Below are positions 45,856 to 56,282 of a stretch of 64,000 nt of DNA, piece by piece. Each line of letters starts with the position of its first letter. Within the stretch, counting starts at the first letter, position 1. Made by a program: the position numbers and the translations under genes. This stretch comes from JBGQOJ01 sp052119585 (GTDB taxonomy: Bacteria; Pseudomonadota; Alphaproteobacteria; Rhodobacterales; Rhodobacteraceae): assembly GCF_052119585.1 (NCBI RefSeq), contig NZ_JBGQOJ010000001.1, positions 744,001-808,000 on the forward strand, read 5' to 3'. The notes under the pieces are model-generated. The model did not search any database. It was not told the origin of the DNA and worked only from the letters and a program-made list of their open reading frames with translations.

Positions 45856-47696
45856 TCCGCGGCCTCGCTTATATCGATAAACCCGCCCGATTGGCGCAAC
45901 CAGAAACGGGAATAAAGCCCACCCTGTTCCAGAAGTGCGGCGTGGCTACCCTCTTCGACAATGCGGCCTGCATCCAGCACCAGAATCCTGTCCATCGCGG
46001 CGATGGTTGATAGCCGGTGCGCAATCGCGATCACCGTCTTGCCCTCCATCATACCATAAAGCGTATCCTGAATCGCCGCCTCGACTTCGCTGTCCAGCGC
46101 ACTGGTCGCCTCGTCCAGCAGCAGGATCGGCGCGTCCTTCAGAATAACACGGGCCAGCGCGACACGTTGTCTTTGCCCGCCAGACAGCTTCACGCCACGC
46201 TCTCCCACCCGCGCATCATAGCCCTGCCGCCCTTCTGGGTCGGTCAGTTCCTGAATAAAATCATGTGCTTCGGCGCGTTTTGCCGCCTCGGTCATTTCAT
46301 CCTCGGTGGCGTCGGGCCGCCCATAAAGGATGTTATCCCGAACAGACCGATGCAACAGCGAACTGTCTTGCTGCACCATCCCGATCACAGACCGCAAACT
46401 GTCCTGCGTCACATCGCGGATATCCTGACCATCAATTCGGATCGTTCCGGATTCGGCATCGTAGAACCGCAGCAAAAGCTTAACGAGCGTCGTCTTGCCA
46501 GCCCCCGAACGACCAACAAGACCAACCTTTTCCCCTGCCGCGATGGTCAGGCTGATTTGATCCAAGCCGCCCGAACCGCGCCCGTAATGATGCGACAGGT
46601 TCTTGATCTCCAGCCTGCCATTCGTCAGCACAAGCGGCTTTGCGCGGGCCCGATCAACAAGGGAAACAGGCTGCGCAATCGTCTCCATCCCTTCGGCAAC
46701 AACCCCAAGCGACCGAAAGAATGACGACAACGCCCACATGATCCAACCAGTCATTGCGTTCAGCCTGAGGGTCAGCGCCGTCGCCGATGCAACCACACCC
46801 ACCGTCGCGCTTCCCCCTATCCAAAGGCCCAGCGCCCAGCCAACGACCGACACAATCAGGAACCCGTTCAGCGCCACAAGGGTCACGTCCATGATGGTGA
46901 AAATGCGCATTTCCTTGGCAAAGGTCGTGCGGGCGTTTTCAATCGCCTCTTTTGCGTATTCGATTTCGGTATCGTGGTGCGCGAACAGCTTGACGGAATG
47001 GATATTGGTGTAGCTGTCCACAACGCGCCCCGTCACCTGACTGCGGGCATCGGATGCCGCCTTGGAGGCAGGCCCGACGCGTCGCATCGTCCACCGCACC
47101 AAAAGCCCGTAAAGGACGAACCAACACAACAACGGGATCGCCAGCCGCAAATCTGCCTCGGATAGAACGATTGCCGCGCCGATGAAATACGCCAAGGCAA
47201 AGGTGATTGCGTCAAAGACCTGAAACACCGCCTCGCCCGCCGCAGGGGGTGTCTGCATGATGCGGTTTGCGATGCGTCCGGCGAAGTCGTTCTCGAACCA
47301 GCCAACCGACTGGCGCAGAACCTGGCGGTGCGCCCGCCACCGGATCAAGGTTCCGAAATTGGGCAGGATCGTATTGTTCAGCAATGCAACGTTCAGGCCC
47401 TGCAATGCCGGACGGACCAAAAGGATGAACGCCGCGACCCATAGAAATTCGGACCCGTAGGTTGCCTGGACGAACTGCGGTGTATTGCCGTTCAGAATAT
47501 CCACCATGCGGCCCATGTAGAAAATCAACCAGATTTCTACAGTCGCCACGGCAACGGACGAGATTGCCGCATAGATAAAGACTGTTTTGAACGGGCGGGA
47601 GTAGTCGCGCAGAAATGGCCACAGACGCCGCGGCGGCGCGTCTGTTTCCTCATACGGAGTATAGGGGTCTACGAGTTGTTCGAAAAAGCGAAACAC
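45852..47696 (-). CDS. ABC exporter half-transporter (ABCB/MsbA-like), first of pair
   Basis: 614 residues with the same layout as its neighbour: six membrane helices, then GLVGRSGAGKTTLVK, KLSGGQRQRVALARVIL and LLLDEATSALD. Both nucleotide sites in the pair look complete, unlike exporters with one degenerate site. It opens the unit exporter-exporter-RNA methyltransferase. A gap of 78 bases to tamB holds a TATATC on the minus strand, but no good -35 box was found. Confidence 0.92.
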   Translation of the reverse strand: MFRFFEQLVDPYTPYEETDAPPRRLWPFLRDYSRPFKTVFIYAAISSVAVATVEIWLIFYMGRMVDILNGNTPQFVQATYGSEFLWVAAFILLVRPALQGLNVALLNNTILPNFGTLIRWRAHRQVLRQSVGWFENDFAGRIANRIMQTPPAAGEAVFQVFDAITFALAYFIGAAIVLSEADLRLAIPLLCWFVLYGLLVRWTMRRVGPASKAASDARSQVTGRVVDSYTNIHSVKLFAHHDTEIEYAKEAIENARTTFAKEMRIFTIMDVTLVALNGFLIVSVVGWALGLWIGGSATVGVVASATALTLRLNAMTGWIMWALSSFFRSLGVVAEGMETIAQPVSLVDRARAKPLVLTNGRLEIKNLSHHYGRGSGGLDQISLTIAAGEKVGLVGRSGAGKTTLVKLLLRFYDAESGTIRIDGQDIRDVTQDSLRSVIGMVQQDSSLLHRSVRDNILYGRPDATEDEMTEAAKRAEAHDFIQELTDPEGRQGYDARVGERGVKLSGGQRQRVALARVILKDAPILLLDEATSALDSEVEAAIQDTLYGMMEGKTVIAIAHRLSTIAAMDRILVLDAGRIVEEGSHAALLEQGGLYSRFWLRQSGGFIDISEAAE

Positions 47697-47774
47697 AGGC
47701 CAAAACCTTTACGACGTCTGTTTCAGGATATAGCGCTTTAGGCGCCAAGGGAAAACGACAGAATGAATTCCCGG

Positions 47775-50700
47775 CTAGTAGTCTTTTTCAAAAAAGACCC
47801 CCAACCCGGAATTCCCATCTGACCCTAGCATGCCCTTTGCCGTTACGCTGGGTGTGACAGTCAGATTGAGGTTAATCTCGCTTGTTCCATCCGCACCAAC
47901 GGTGACATCTGTATAGATCTTTTCCGTCAGATATTTACCGGCGCGCAACCCGACATTTCCGGCCTCGTCGGTGGTGACATCAAAGTCGTCCAAACCGAAC
48001 CCTTCACGCAACTTGCCAATGATGCCGACCCCGCCCTTACCCGCCAGGGTTCCAACGGCAGCGGCCAGTTGTGCCGCCTGAAGTGGTGAAATTTGGCTTA
48101 GGCCGCGACCAAACAAAAGCCGCGCAAGGACTTCGTCTTGCGGTAGTTCCGGGGAGGACAGGAAAGAAATATCGGGCGCGTCGGCGGTGCCCTCGATCAC
48201 GATCCGGACGGTGACATCGCCGCTGTCCGTTTCGGCAACAAGCCGAAGATAAGGTGAAAACTGCCCCAAAAGCTGTGCATATCCTTCGGACAGCACCAAG
48301 CGCTTGCCCAGAATATCAAGCCGCCCGCGGATCAGGTCAAACCGACCCTGCGGAACAAGCGCCGCCGTTGTTCCGACAAGGCGAAGCCGCCCGCCAAGCT
48401 CTGCGTCAAGCCCGCGCCCGCGAATGAAAATCCTGCTTGGCGCGCGGATCAAAAGATCGACAGGAAAGGCCACACCGGCCTCGTCCCGCGTTTTGCCGGA
48501 CTGACCATCCAGTCCCGCGCGCGATCTTGTCTGCTTGCTTGCTGCGCTTTCGCCCTTATGCGTGATCTCGGGGACTTCGGCGCCGACTCCGAAACCGGTC
48601 GACGGAATCTGAATATCAACCTGACCAAGATTCAGCGCGCCGGAAATCTTTGCGCCGCCGGTCAGGGGGCCGACGACCGTGACGCGCCCGTCCACAGTCG
48701 TTTTGTAAAGCGCGGGATCAATCAAACCAACGCCACCCAATACAATTGCCAGATCGGCGTTGAACGGCGCGGAGAGCGCCATTGGCCCGCTAACGGTAAT
48801 CTGCCCGCCCGTATCAACCGGCGATGTAAGCGAGATCGCCGCCCCGCCGCCGGTCAGTGCGATCTGCGCATTCACATCCGTCAGCGCCATTCGAAGCGTC
48901 GGCGCGGAAAGGCGCCCGCCATTTGTCGCCACCGTGCCGGATACCGATGACAAGGCCAGCGGCCCGTTCACCGAAAGGTCAAACCGCGCAATGCCGTCCA
49001 TCGTTCGCGGGCGGATAAAACGGTTGGCCAGCGCCAGTGGCGCCTGCCCTGCAATATCCAGATTTGCCTGTCTCATATCATTGGCAAGACTGCCGGACAC
49101 GCGCGCCGTTGTTCCCCCCGGCCCTTCGGCGGATGTATCGACAGTCCACCGCCCTGATTGCTGACCGATGCTGCCTTGTGCGGCAAGCGGGCCACTGAAA
49201 TCGGGGGTAAACAGCCCAATATCCCTCAGGCGCGCCTCGAACCGGATATCACTGGCATCCGCCGCGCCGGTCCCGTTGGCACTGGCGGTGATTTCCGGCG
49301 TTTTGACATCGAATTCAGCGATCTTGAACGCACCGCCCTTGCCCGACGCAACCAAAGACAGGGTGCTATTGCCACGCAAAAGCTGATCAACATCCGCCTG
49401 CCCGACCGACAGGTTCTGTCCCGTCAAGGCGGCATCGACATTGAATGACTGATCCGCAATCCCTCCGCCGCCCGTCAGCTTCAGCTTGGCCGCACCACCC
49501 AGCTTGCGCTTTGCCAGGCCGGAATAGGGTGCGATATTGGCGATGACCGCGTCAAGATCACCCGAAACGACGACCCCTTCGGTTCCCGTTGTAAGGGTTG
49601 CGTCCAAATCTGCGCTGGCATTTCCGGGCGCGGTCATGGCCGTTTTCACCGTCCAGGCCTGCCCCGATTGCGCGGCTGTCCCGTCCAGCGTGACTTCGCC
49701 ATCAAACGCGTCGGTCACCACCCCAACATCGGCCAGCGCGGCCTTGAACACAAGATCGCTACTGCCGGTTCGCAAGGTGCCACTTGCCGTCGCGGTCAGC
49801 GCTGTGGCCTCTACTTTCAGCGTTTCAAGATATGTGCCCGTTTCGTCGCGGCGGGCCTTTGCCGACAGTTTTGCCCGCCCCGCCAACAGTCGGTCAACTT
49901 CGGCTTGCCCAATTCCAAGATCCTGCCCCATAACATCGACCGAAAGATCGAAAGACCCGCCAAGCGGCGCGCCTTGTCCGGCGAGATCGACCGTCGCACC
50001 ACCCCTTAAGGGGCGTCCCGCCAATCCGGAAAAACGCCCCAGATCCCTGGCGGTGACACGTGCGTCACCATTGGTTTGAAACCCGTCAGACAGACCCTGA
50101 ACCATGACATTCGCGGTCAAGGCATAGTCGTCACCATTGATCCGAAGGTCAGAAATTTCTACCGGTTGCTTTTCCGCCCACCTGACAGAGGCCGCCCCGG
50201 TGATGTTTTCGCCCAGCGCCTGCATCAGGTCCTTGTTGTCGAGGTCAATACCGTCGGCGACAAAGTCAAAATCCGCAGTGACACGCCCCACCGCAGTGCC
50301 TTCGCCCCGCATGATGCGCCCCCCGCCAACCAATTGCGCAGAGCCAAGCGCAACTCCATCGCGCCGCAACCGTTCCAGCATCACAAGACCCGTCCAACCA
50401 TCACTTTTGGCAATGTCATAGGCGACGGACAAATCCGCGGTTCCGATGCTGGTTTTGGGCCCGCTGAGCGGCAGGATCACCGGCTGTTTGTCCGCGCTTT
50501 CGATCCGGCCCGTCAACGAAAGGGACTCTGGCCAGCCATCGGGGCCCAAGGCCAGTTTTCCCTCCAGATCAATGGCCTGCGCCGTAAGACGCAGCTTATC
50601 CAACTGCAACCGCCCGGACGCGTCACGCTGTCCGGCGGCGACCAGACGAATTTCAGGACCAAAGAACGGCCGATAGACGGGGGCGAACACAGGCGCGATA

Positions 50701-51533
50701 TCACCACCGATATCCGCACTAAAAACCTGCAAGACCTCGCCTTCGGTTTCGCCGTCGACGGGGCGCGCGGCAAATGACACGGTCCCCGCCAACCGCTTCT
50801 GGCCGTCGGTCGAAAGCTGCACGTCGGCAGTGAAATCCGAAAGCGGCGCCGCGCCCGTCACAGACAAATCAATTTCGGGCCGCCCCGGAAGATCAATCAG
50901 GTTTGCGACGATCCCGTCAGCGCCCTCTGACAGTTGCATATTCAAATCCAAATGCTTTGTTTCGTTCTGGTACCCCGCAGCCAGGGTCAACACCCCGCGC
51001 GATCCGTCTATCCGCGTGACCGAAATATCGGCCCGCCCCGCCCCGCCGGCAAGATTGACGGCACCGGATAAAGAGACCTCGGCGGCCTGCCCGAACAGGG
51101 CCTCACCCAAAACCACGCGTGCCACTTGTAGTTTTTCGATGTTCACCGAAACCGGCAGTTCCGGCAGGCTGAAAACCGTGGCTTCGGGCGAGGGTGCGGA
51201 TTGGCCGGAATTTGGAAGGCGGGGAATTATGATTTCATCGGCCGTCAGCTCGCGCACCTCGATGCGCCCCGACAAAAGCGCGGACCTGCTCCAGTCCAGC
51301 ACCACCCCGCGCATCGTCAACCACACGCCGTCAGCGTCTGCGATTGTCATCTCGTCCAACATGGCGCGGGAACTTAACGCGCCCGAAAACCCGACGATCC
51401 GCACGTCGCGGCCGGCCCCTGAAAGGTTATCCTCGATCAGGGCCGTCAGGAAATCACGATCAGCGTTTCCTGACTGTGCAAAGGCAACAGCGGGCAAAAA
51501 CAGATAAAAGATCAACGCAAAAAGATGTCTCAA
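47775..51533 (-). CDS. tamB: Translocation and assembly module subunit TamB
   Basis: 1252 residues. An N-terminal signal-anchor (about 1-19) is followed by a very long region of repeating beta strands and the conserved C-terminal DUF490 domain (about 900-1252, containing GRLRLVGTTAALVPQGRFDLIRGRLDILGKR and LPQDEVLARLLFGRGL). TamB bridges inner and outer membranes as a hydrophobic groove, helping outer-membrane protein assembly and phospholipid movement. The ATG overlaps the tamA stop by four bases, which is the usual partner order. Confidence 0.95.
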   Translation of the reverse strand: MRHLFALIFYLFLPAVAFAQSGNADRDFLTALIEDNLSGAGRDVRIVGFSGALSSRAMLDEMTIADADGVWLTMRGVVLDWSRSALLSGRIEVRELTADEIIIPRLPNSGQSAPSPEATVFSLPELPVSVNIEKLQVARVVLGEALFGQAAEVSLSGAVNLAGGAGRADISVTRIDGSRGVLTLAAGYQNETKHLDLNMQLSEGADGIVANLIDLPGRPEIDLSVTGAAPLSDFTADVQLSTDGQKRLAGTVSFAARPVDGETEGEVLQVFSADIGGDIAPVFAPVYRPFFGPEIRLVAAGQRDASGRLQLDKLRLTAQAIDLEGKLALGPDGWPESLSLTGRIESADKQPVILPLSGPKTSIGTADLSVAYDIAKSDGWTGLVMLERLRRDGVALGSAQLVGGGRIMRGEGTAVGRVTADFDFVADGIDLDNKDLMQALGENITGAASVRWAEKQPVEISDLRINGDDYALTANVMVQGLSDGFQTNGDARVTARDLGRFSGLAGRPLRGGATVDLAGQGAPLGGSFDLSVDVMGQDLGIGQAEVDRLLAGRAKLSAKARRDETGTYLETLKVEATALTATASGTLRTGSSDLVFKAALADVGVVTDAFDGEVTLDGTAAQSGQAWTVKTAMTAPGNASADLDATLTTGTEGVVVSGDLDAVIANIAPYSGLAKRKLGGAAKLKLTGGGGIADQSFNVDAALTGQNLSVGQADVDQLLRGNSTLSLVASGKGGAFKIAEFDVKTPEITASANGTGAADASDIRFEARLRDIGLFTPDFSGPLAAQGSIGQQSGRWTVDTSAEGPGGTTARVSGSLANDMRQANLDIAGQAPLALANRFIRPRTMDGIARFDLSVNGPLALSSVSGTVATNGGRLSAPTLRMALTDVNAQIALTGGGAAISLTSPVDTGGQITVSGPMALSAPFNADLAIVLGGVGLIDPALYKTTVDGRVTVVGPLTGGAKISGALNLGQVDIQIPSTGFGVGAEVPEITHKGESAASKQTRSRAGLDGQSGKTRDEAGVAFPVDLLIRAPSRIFIRGRGLDAELGGRLRLVGTTAALVPQGRFDLIRGRLDILGKRLVLSEGYAQLLGQFSPYLRLVAETDSGDVTVRIVIEGTADAPDISFLSSPELPQDEVLARLLFGRGLSQISPLQAAQLAAAVGTLAGKGGVGIIGKLREGFGLDDFDVTTDEAGNVGLRAGKYLTEKIYTDVTVGADGTSEINLNLTVTPSVTAKGMLGSDGNSGLGVFFEKDY

Positions 51534-53341
51534 AACGACTGACCTATCCCGACATAGATTTGCACTTCTTTTCCGGCATTCGAGCCGCTGGTTGGCGTCG
51601 CAACGTCGAACCGGATAGGGCCTATTCCCGTATTGTAACGCAAACCAAGACCTGCGCCGCTGTGCCAGCCGCCGGTGTTATCCGGCGTGGAATTCGCGCC
51701 GACGTAGCCCGCATCGGCAAACCCAACGACCCCGTAGGCATCATTGATTCCGGCGCGCACTTCGAACGATGTTCCGATAAATGACCGACCCCCCAATGTG
51801 CGTCCGCCGCCAAGGTCGATATCCAGCGATTGGTAGGGTTGACCACGCACCGTTCCGCCGCCACCGGAATAGAACAGATAATCTGGTGCCGCATCAATGA
51901 TGGCGGGGCCATAAAGCGATCCGAACTGAAGCCGCCCGGCCAGAACAAACCGGTCTTTTTCCCCGAACCCCTTGTAGGCGCGGCTATCGACATACAACCG
52001 CGCCCCCGAGGCAGAGCCGTTGATGCCTGCAAACGGGGTAAGGTCCGCCTTGATATAAGTGCCCTCCGTCGGGTTCAGCGTATCGTTGCGCCGATCGAAT
52101 GTGACGCCAAGGGGCAATGTCAGCAGCGTTAGATCACGACTGCCGAAGGGATCGTCGATCTGAGCATAACGAGACCCGAGTCCCGCCTCGGCCTGTAGTG
52201 TGTCGGAAATGATCCGCGTCGCGCCAACGCCCAGCGTGATCTGCCGAGATGAGTAGTCGGGTTCGTCAAGAACCTCAATCTGGGCCAAAATGTACAGCGT
52301 CGTGTCCGCGCCAAAGGTCGCGGGCCGCCCGAAACGCGCCGCAAGATCGTAGTCGATACCGCCCGTGCCGCCGTTTATGCCGCTTACCGCGGCGTCTATC
52401 CGAAGGTTCTCTGCCCCGCCAAGCAGGTTGCGGTGCATCCAGAACCCCGACAACGCAACCCCGTCAAGCGTGGAAACCTCGGCGCCAAAACCAAACCGCC
52501 TTGGCTTTTGTTCCGAGATCGCCGCATTGATGTCCAGCGTATCCCCGTCCCGAACGACGTCCGCCTCGGTCAAGGCAACAGACCGGAACGCACCCGTCCG
52601 TCGCAGCCGGTCAGCAGATTTCTTCAGCTCTTCCGGGGAAAACACCTCTCCCGTGGGCAGGCCCGCGATTTGCCTGATCCGCTCTGGCCGGACGGCCGTT
52701 TCGCCGGGCAGTTTCAGATCGCCGAATTTAACACGCGGTCCCGTGATAATGCCGATGCGCGCCGCAAGGGTCGCCGCGCGATGGTCTGCTGTAATGGCCT
52801 GTGTGCCCGGAACCGCCTTTGCATATCCGTCACCCCGCCACCCCTCAATCGCCGCAGTGACCGCAGACTGTATCACCGGCGACCGCGCAGGTTCACCGAT
52901 CTTGAAATCAGCGGGCAATTCGGTTTGGGGGACAAGCGGCAAAATTTCCGTCTTCGAGAATTTGAACAGTGGCCCTGCTGTGACGCTGATCTTGATGGTG
53001 CGGATAGTCGCAGGCGCACCAAAGGGTGAGATATCCGCGGCCTCTGCTCCGTCGATTTTTATGGAAATAACACCGCTATAATAGCCGTTCTCGTAAAGCG
53101 TTCCCAATAGCTTTCGATAGTCGGCAAGCGCTGCGGCGACCAGATCCTGAGACTCGCTTTGGCCCTGCTGCTGCGCAGATAGCGTAAGTGAGGCAGTTCT
53201 TAATTTCGCGGCAAGTTCCTCGTTATTGTCACTGACAGAAATATCGACAGCTTCCAGCGCCATCGCCCGCGAAAACGGGGCAAAGACGGAACCGCACAGG
53301 GCCGCAGTCACAACAAGCATTCTAATTGAATTAAATTGCAC
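51530..53341 (-). CDS. tamA: Translocation and assembly module subunit TamA (BamA/Omp85 family)
   Basis: About 603 residues. After a signal peptide ending near SRAMA come POTRA domains (about 30-270, e.g. VRPERIRQIAGLPTGEVFSPEELKKSADRLRRTGAF) and a C-terminal beta barrel ending in ...YVGIGQSF with the terminal Phe typical of outer-membrane proteins. GGTVRGQPYQSLD holds the VRGY/F-like loop-6 motif. The start is GTG 53341 with AGAGGG seven bases upstream; ATG 53320 is possible. It is the outer-membrane partner of TamB. Confidence 0.94.
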   Translation of the reverse strand: MQFNSIRMLVVTAALCGSVFAPFSRAMALEAVDISVSDNNEELAAKLRTASLTLSAQQQGQSESQDLVAAALADYRKLLGTLYENGYYSGVISIKIDGAEAADISPFGAPATIRTIKISVTAGPLFKFSKTEILPLVPQTELPADFKIGEPARSPVIQSAVTAAIEGWRGDGYAKAVPGTQAITADHRAATLAARIGIITGPRVKFGDLKLPGETAVRPERIRQIAGLPTGEVFSPEELKKSADRLRRTGAFRSVALTEADVVRDGDTLDINAAISEQKPRRFGFGAEVSTLDGVALSGFWMHRNLLGGAENLRIDAAVSGINGGTGGIDYDLAARFGRPATFGADTTLYILAQIEVLDEPDYSSRQITLGVGATRIISDTLQAEAGLGSRYAQIDDPFGSRDLTLLTLPLGVTFDRRNDTLNPTEGTYIKADLTPFAGINGSASGARLYVDSRAYKGFGEKDRFVLAGRLQFGSLYGPAIIDAAPDYLFYSGGGGTVRGQPYQSLDIDLGGGRTLGGRSFIGTSFEVRAGINDAYGVVGFADAGYVGANSTPDNTGGWHSGAGLGLRYNTGIGPIRFDVATPTSGSNAGKEVQIYVGIGQSF

Positions 53342-53452
53342 AGCATTCCCTCTTCGCTGGCCATTAATGCAGAACTCGGCCCAAGGTTCCAAACCCTAAT
53401 CCGAATAGTATTCCTCACATGTTAGTGTAAGCGGGGCCTTGCCAACAGGCAT
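53342..53452 (-). other. Gap between cca and tamA
   Basis: 111 bases. A TTGGCA box (minus strand) sits near the left edge of the gap with a TAACAT 15 bases later, a poor promoter match. No terminator hairpin is visible after cca. A promoter for tamA-tamB is expected here from position only. Confidence 0.25.
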
Positions 53453-54613
53453 TCATGTCTGTTTGTGAATAAGCTGATCCAGCGTCATGGAAAATTTCGA
53501 AGCGATCCAGATCTGTTCGATTTCCCTAAGCTTGCGACCCAGTTCCGGCCCTTGAAATTCAGGCATAAGATGCGCCGCACTGACCGGACAAACGGCCTGC
53601 GCCCCGTATCTGGCTGATTCAAGGTCTGCTGGTTCGACATTCCGCCCGAACATCGCCGCGCGCAAAACCAAAACACTTGCAGCGGCATCAAAGCCAATGC
53701 GGTATCCCAGTTCTGATGCTTGCCGGCCGGATCCGATCGACTCGGTCAAAAGGGTCAGATCGCGCATTTCAGCCCGGCTCAGGCGAAGTCCATTTTCAAC
53801 ATCATCACCGCCCAGAATGGCGAGCCGCCGGATAGGGTCCGGACCGATACCTGCCTGATTTTCCGCAAAAACCAGCATTGGCAGATACCTTGCGCTTGCA
53901 CCCGGTAATACCTGTCCAAGCACGCCTGCATGCTGCATCGCGGCAACGCTTGGCGCGGGGTCGCGCGCAGACAGAAGCTTTCGCATCTCCGAACCGACGC
54001 GCTCCTTCGAAAGCGTCACTATTTCACCGCAATACATTGCACAGGCCGCCAAACCGTCCCGATCAAGACCGGCATCGGGGTTGCCATAAAGGGCATGAAA
54101 CCTGAAAAACCGCAGAATACGAAGGTAATCCTCCTTTATTCGCGCTTCGGGGTCGTCGATAAACCGCACCCGCCGGGCAAGCAAATCGGGATATCCACCC
54201 AATGGGTCCATGACCCCGCCATCCGCATCGCAATACATGGCGTTCATCGTAAAGTCGCGGCGGTGTGCGTCCTCTTCGATAGTGTCAGAGAATGCCACGA
54301 TGGCATGTCGGCCATCTGTGTCCACATCTTTGCGAAACGTCGTAATCTCGTGCGGTATGCCGGATGAAACTACCGTCACAGTTCCATGGTCAATGCCGGT
54401 CGGAACAGCCCGAAAACCAGCATTTTCTGCCAGTTTAGTGACGACATCCGGCAAAGCATCTGTTGCGATATCGACGTCATCAACCGGCACGCCTATCAGG
54501 TCATTTCGCACGCATCCACCTACGGCATAGGCCTTGTATCCTGACTCTGTCAGCATCTTGAACACGGCTTGTGTTGCCCTCGCACTAAGCCAGGATCCGT
54601 CGACTTTCCTCAT
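53453..54613 (-). CDS. cca: CCA tRNA nucleotidyltransferase
   Basis: 386 residues. It adds or repairs the CCA end of tRNAs. The polymerase-beta superfamily motif GGCVRN at 32-37 with D46 and D48 (VDDVDIAT) is intact, followed by RRDFTMNAM and the tRNA-binding ARIKEDYLRILRFFRFHA. The C-terminal helical domain is normal for alphaproteobacteria. The ATG overlaps the nudix stop by four bases (ATGA), making hslO-nudix-cca a coupled run. Confidence 0.95.
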   Translation of the reverse strand: MRKVDGSWLSARATQAVFKMLTESGYKAYAVGGCVRNDLIGVPVDDVDIATDALPDVVTKLAENAGFRAVPTGIDHGTVTVVSSGIPHEITTFRKDVDTDGRHAIVAFSDTIEEDAHRRDFTMNAMYCDADGGVMDPLGGYPDLLARRVRFIDDPEARIKEDYLRILRFFRFHALYGNPDAGLDRDGLAACAMYCGEIVTLSKERVGSEMRKLLSARDPAPSVAAMQHAGVLGQVLPGASARYLPMLVFAENQAGIGPDPIRRLAILGGDDVENGLRLSRAEMRDLTLLTESIGSGRQASELGYRIGFDAAASVLVLRAAMFGRNVEPADLESARYGAQAVCPVSAAHLMPEFQGPELGRKLREIEQIWIASKFSMTLDQLIHKQT

Positions 54614-55212
54614 TTACCTACCCGTTCCGCCAACCCGCGCAGAATACCCGCAGTCGCACCCCAGATATAATAGGGGCCATAAGGCACCGTATAATAGCGC
54701 CGCAAGCTGCCGCGCCACCACCGCGCCTGAATGACAAAGTTGTCGGGATTGACGAGATGCGCCAGCGGAACCTGAAAAATCTCGTCAACCTCTCCGGGTT
54801 CTGGCGCACCTCTGAATTCGGCTCTAACCCAGCCCAAAATGGGTGTCATTGTAAAACCTGTGACCGTCTCGTGATCCGGCAATCGCCCCAGTATCTCGAC
54901 GTGATCCTCTGGAAGCCCGATTTCTTCACGCGCCTCGCGCAGCGCTGCTGCCTCGATACTGGCGTCGATCGCATCGACCTTTCCGCCAGGAAACGCAATC
55001 TGTCCGGGGTGGTGTTTCAGGGCCGACGATCGCTTCGTCAGAATAATCTGCACACCGTGTCGCGTTTCAATAAGGGGAACGAGCACGGCAGCCTGCCTTA
55101 ATACACGGCCTTCGGGCAAAATAATCTGGGGATTAAGGTCGAAATCCGAAGAGGCGGCGCTGGTTTTACCCAACGCCGCTATGATTTCGTGAAAGGGATC
55201 AGCCTTTTTCAC
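54610..55212 (-). CDS. CoA-pyrophosphatase-type nudix hydrolase
   Basis: About 200 residues. ILTKRSSALKHHPGQIAFPGGKVD matches the NuCoA motif of coenzyme A diphosphatases, followed by the nudix core EAAALREAREEIGL. The enzyme likely cuts CoA or oxidised CoA to 4'-phosphopantetheine and ADP. The start is GTG 55212, overlapping the hslO end by 14 bases; the reading frame stays open further upstream inside hslO, but without conserved sequence. Neighbours hslO and cca overlap it on both sides. Confidence 0.88.
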   Translation of the reverse strand: MKKADPFHEIIAALGKTSAASSDFDLNPQIILPEGRVLRQAAVLVPLIETRHGVQIILTKRSSALKHHPGQIAFPGGKVDAIDASIEAAALREAREEIGLPEDHVEILGRLPDHETVTGFTMTPILGWVRAEFRGAPEPGEVDEIFQVPLAHLVNPDNFVIQARWWRGSLRRYYTVPYGPYYIWGATAGILRGLAERVGK

Positions 55213-56200
55213 CCACCGCGTCCTCAGCCTCGAACCCCAGTGTCTTGGGGTCAAATTCGTAGTGTGCACTACAGAACTGGCAGTCGGCAGTAACAATGCC
55301 TGCGTCCGTCGTCATGTAGGCAATATCTTTCGCCGAATAGATCGACAGGCTTTCCCGCACACGATCCCCCGAACATGTGCAACCGAACTCGACCGACTGG
55401 GGGTCGTAGACTCGCGGCGCTTCCTCGTGGAACAAACGAACCAACAGCTCGGTCGGCTGCACGACCGGCCCGATCAACTCCAGCTCTTCGACCGTATCAA
55501 GCAGTAGATTTGCACGGCTCCAGTTCTCATGCTCGTCGCCCTGCAAAAGATCCTGCGCATCAAGCAGCCCCTGTTCGGCTGATCCGCCCTCGCCCGTCGC
55601 AAAGGGAGAGGCCTTTGGCATGTGTTGCAACATAACACCACCCGCACGCCATCCGGCAATTCCCTTTGGTTGCTGATGCTGACCAAACGTGAGCGAAAAC
55701 CGGGTTGGAAGTTGCTCTGATTGAGCGAAATAGGTCTCGGCACAGGACGATAGCGATGCGCCCGCAATGGGTGTAATCCCTTGATAGGGCACCATTCCTT
55801 CGCCCTGATCAATGAGAATGGCAAAATATCCCTTGCCGATCTGACCGAACCCGTCGCCCGCCAGATCAAGTTGCTCCGCATCATAGCTGGCATAGGCGCG
55901 CATACGCGCCGGCTGGCCGTCATCCGTTGGGCCATAATAATCGGTCGCAATCAGGCGCACAGGGCCATCGCCCCTTATCTGAATGGACAATTTCCAGCGC
56001 AATTTTATTGTCTGCCCGATCAGTGCGGTCAGCGTCACGGCTTCAGCCACCAAAGCTTCGATCATTGGTGGATACTTATGCTGGGACAACACCTGCTGAA
56101 GCACGCCATCAAGACGCGCGACGCGGCCACGGATATCCGAGCGGTCAAGTTGAAAGGGCAGGACTGTATCGTCCCAAGCGATTTGCGAACCAATGGTCAT
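55199..56200 (-). CDS. hslO: Hsp33 redox-regulated chaperone
   Basis: 333 residues. A holdase activated by oxidation: zinc is released from four Cys and disulfides form. The zinc ligands are C273-x-C275 (CTCS) and C307-x2-C310 (CQFC). The N-terminal part shows the family's substrate-binding domain (RLDGVLQQVL, YPPMIEALVAEAVTLTALIG). The ATG at 56200 is natural. It is the first gene of hslO-nudix-cca and is divergent from another nudix gene across 82 bases. Confidence 0.96.
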   Translation of the reverse strand: MTIGSQIAWDDTVLPFQLDRSDIRGRVARLDGVLQQVLSQHKYPPMIEALVAEAVTLTALIGQTIKLRWKLSIQIRGDGPVRLIATDYYGPTDDGQPARMRAYASYDAEQLDLAGDGFGQIGKGYFAILIDQGEGMVPYQGITPIAGASLSSCAETYFAQSEQLPTRFSLTFGQHQQPKGIAGWRAGGVMLQHMPKASPFATGEGGSAEQGLLDAQDLLQGDEHENWSRANLLLDTVEELELIGPVVQPTELLVRLFHEEAPRVYDPQSVEFGCTCSGDRVRESLSIYSAKDIAYMTTDAGIVTADCQFCSAHYEFDPKTLGFEAEDAVGEKG

Positions 56201-56282
56201 GGGGTTTCCTTACGCGTTCCGCGTTGGCATATCTGGTGTATATATAGGGGCGGCAACCTGTCGTCCAAGAGGTAAATCCAAG

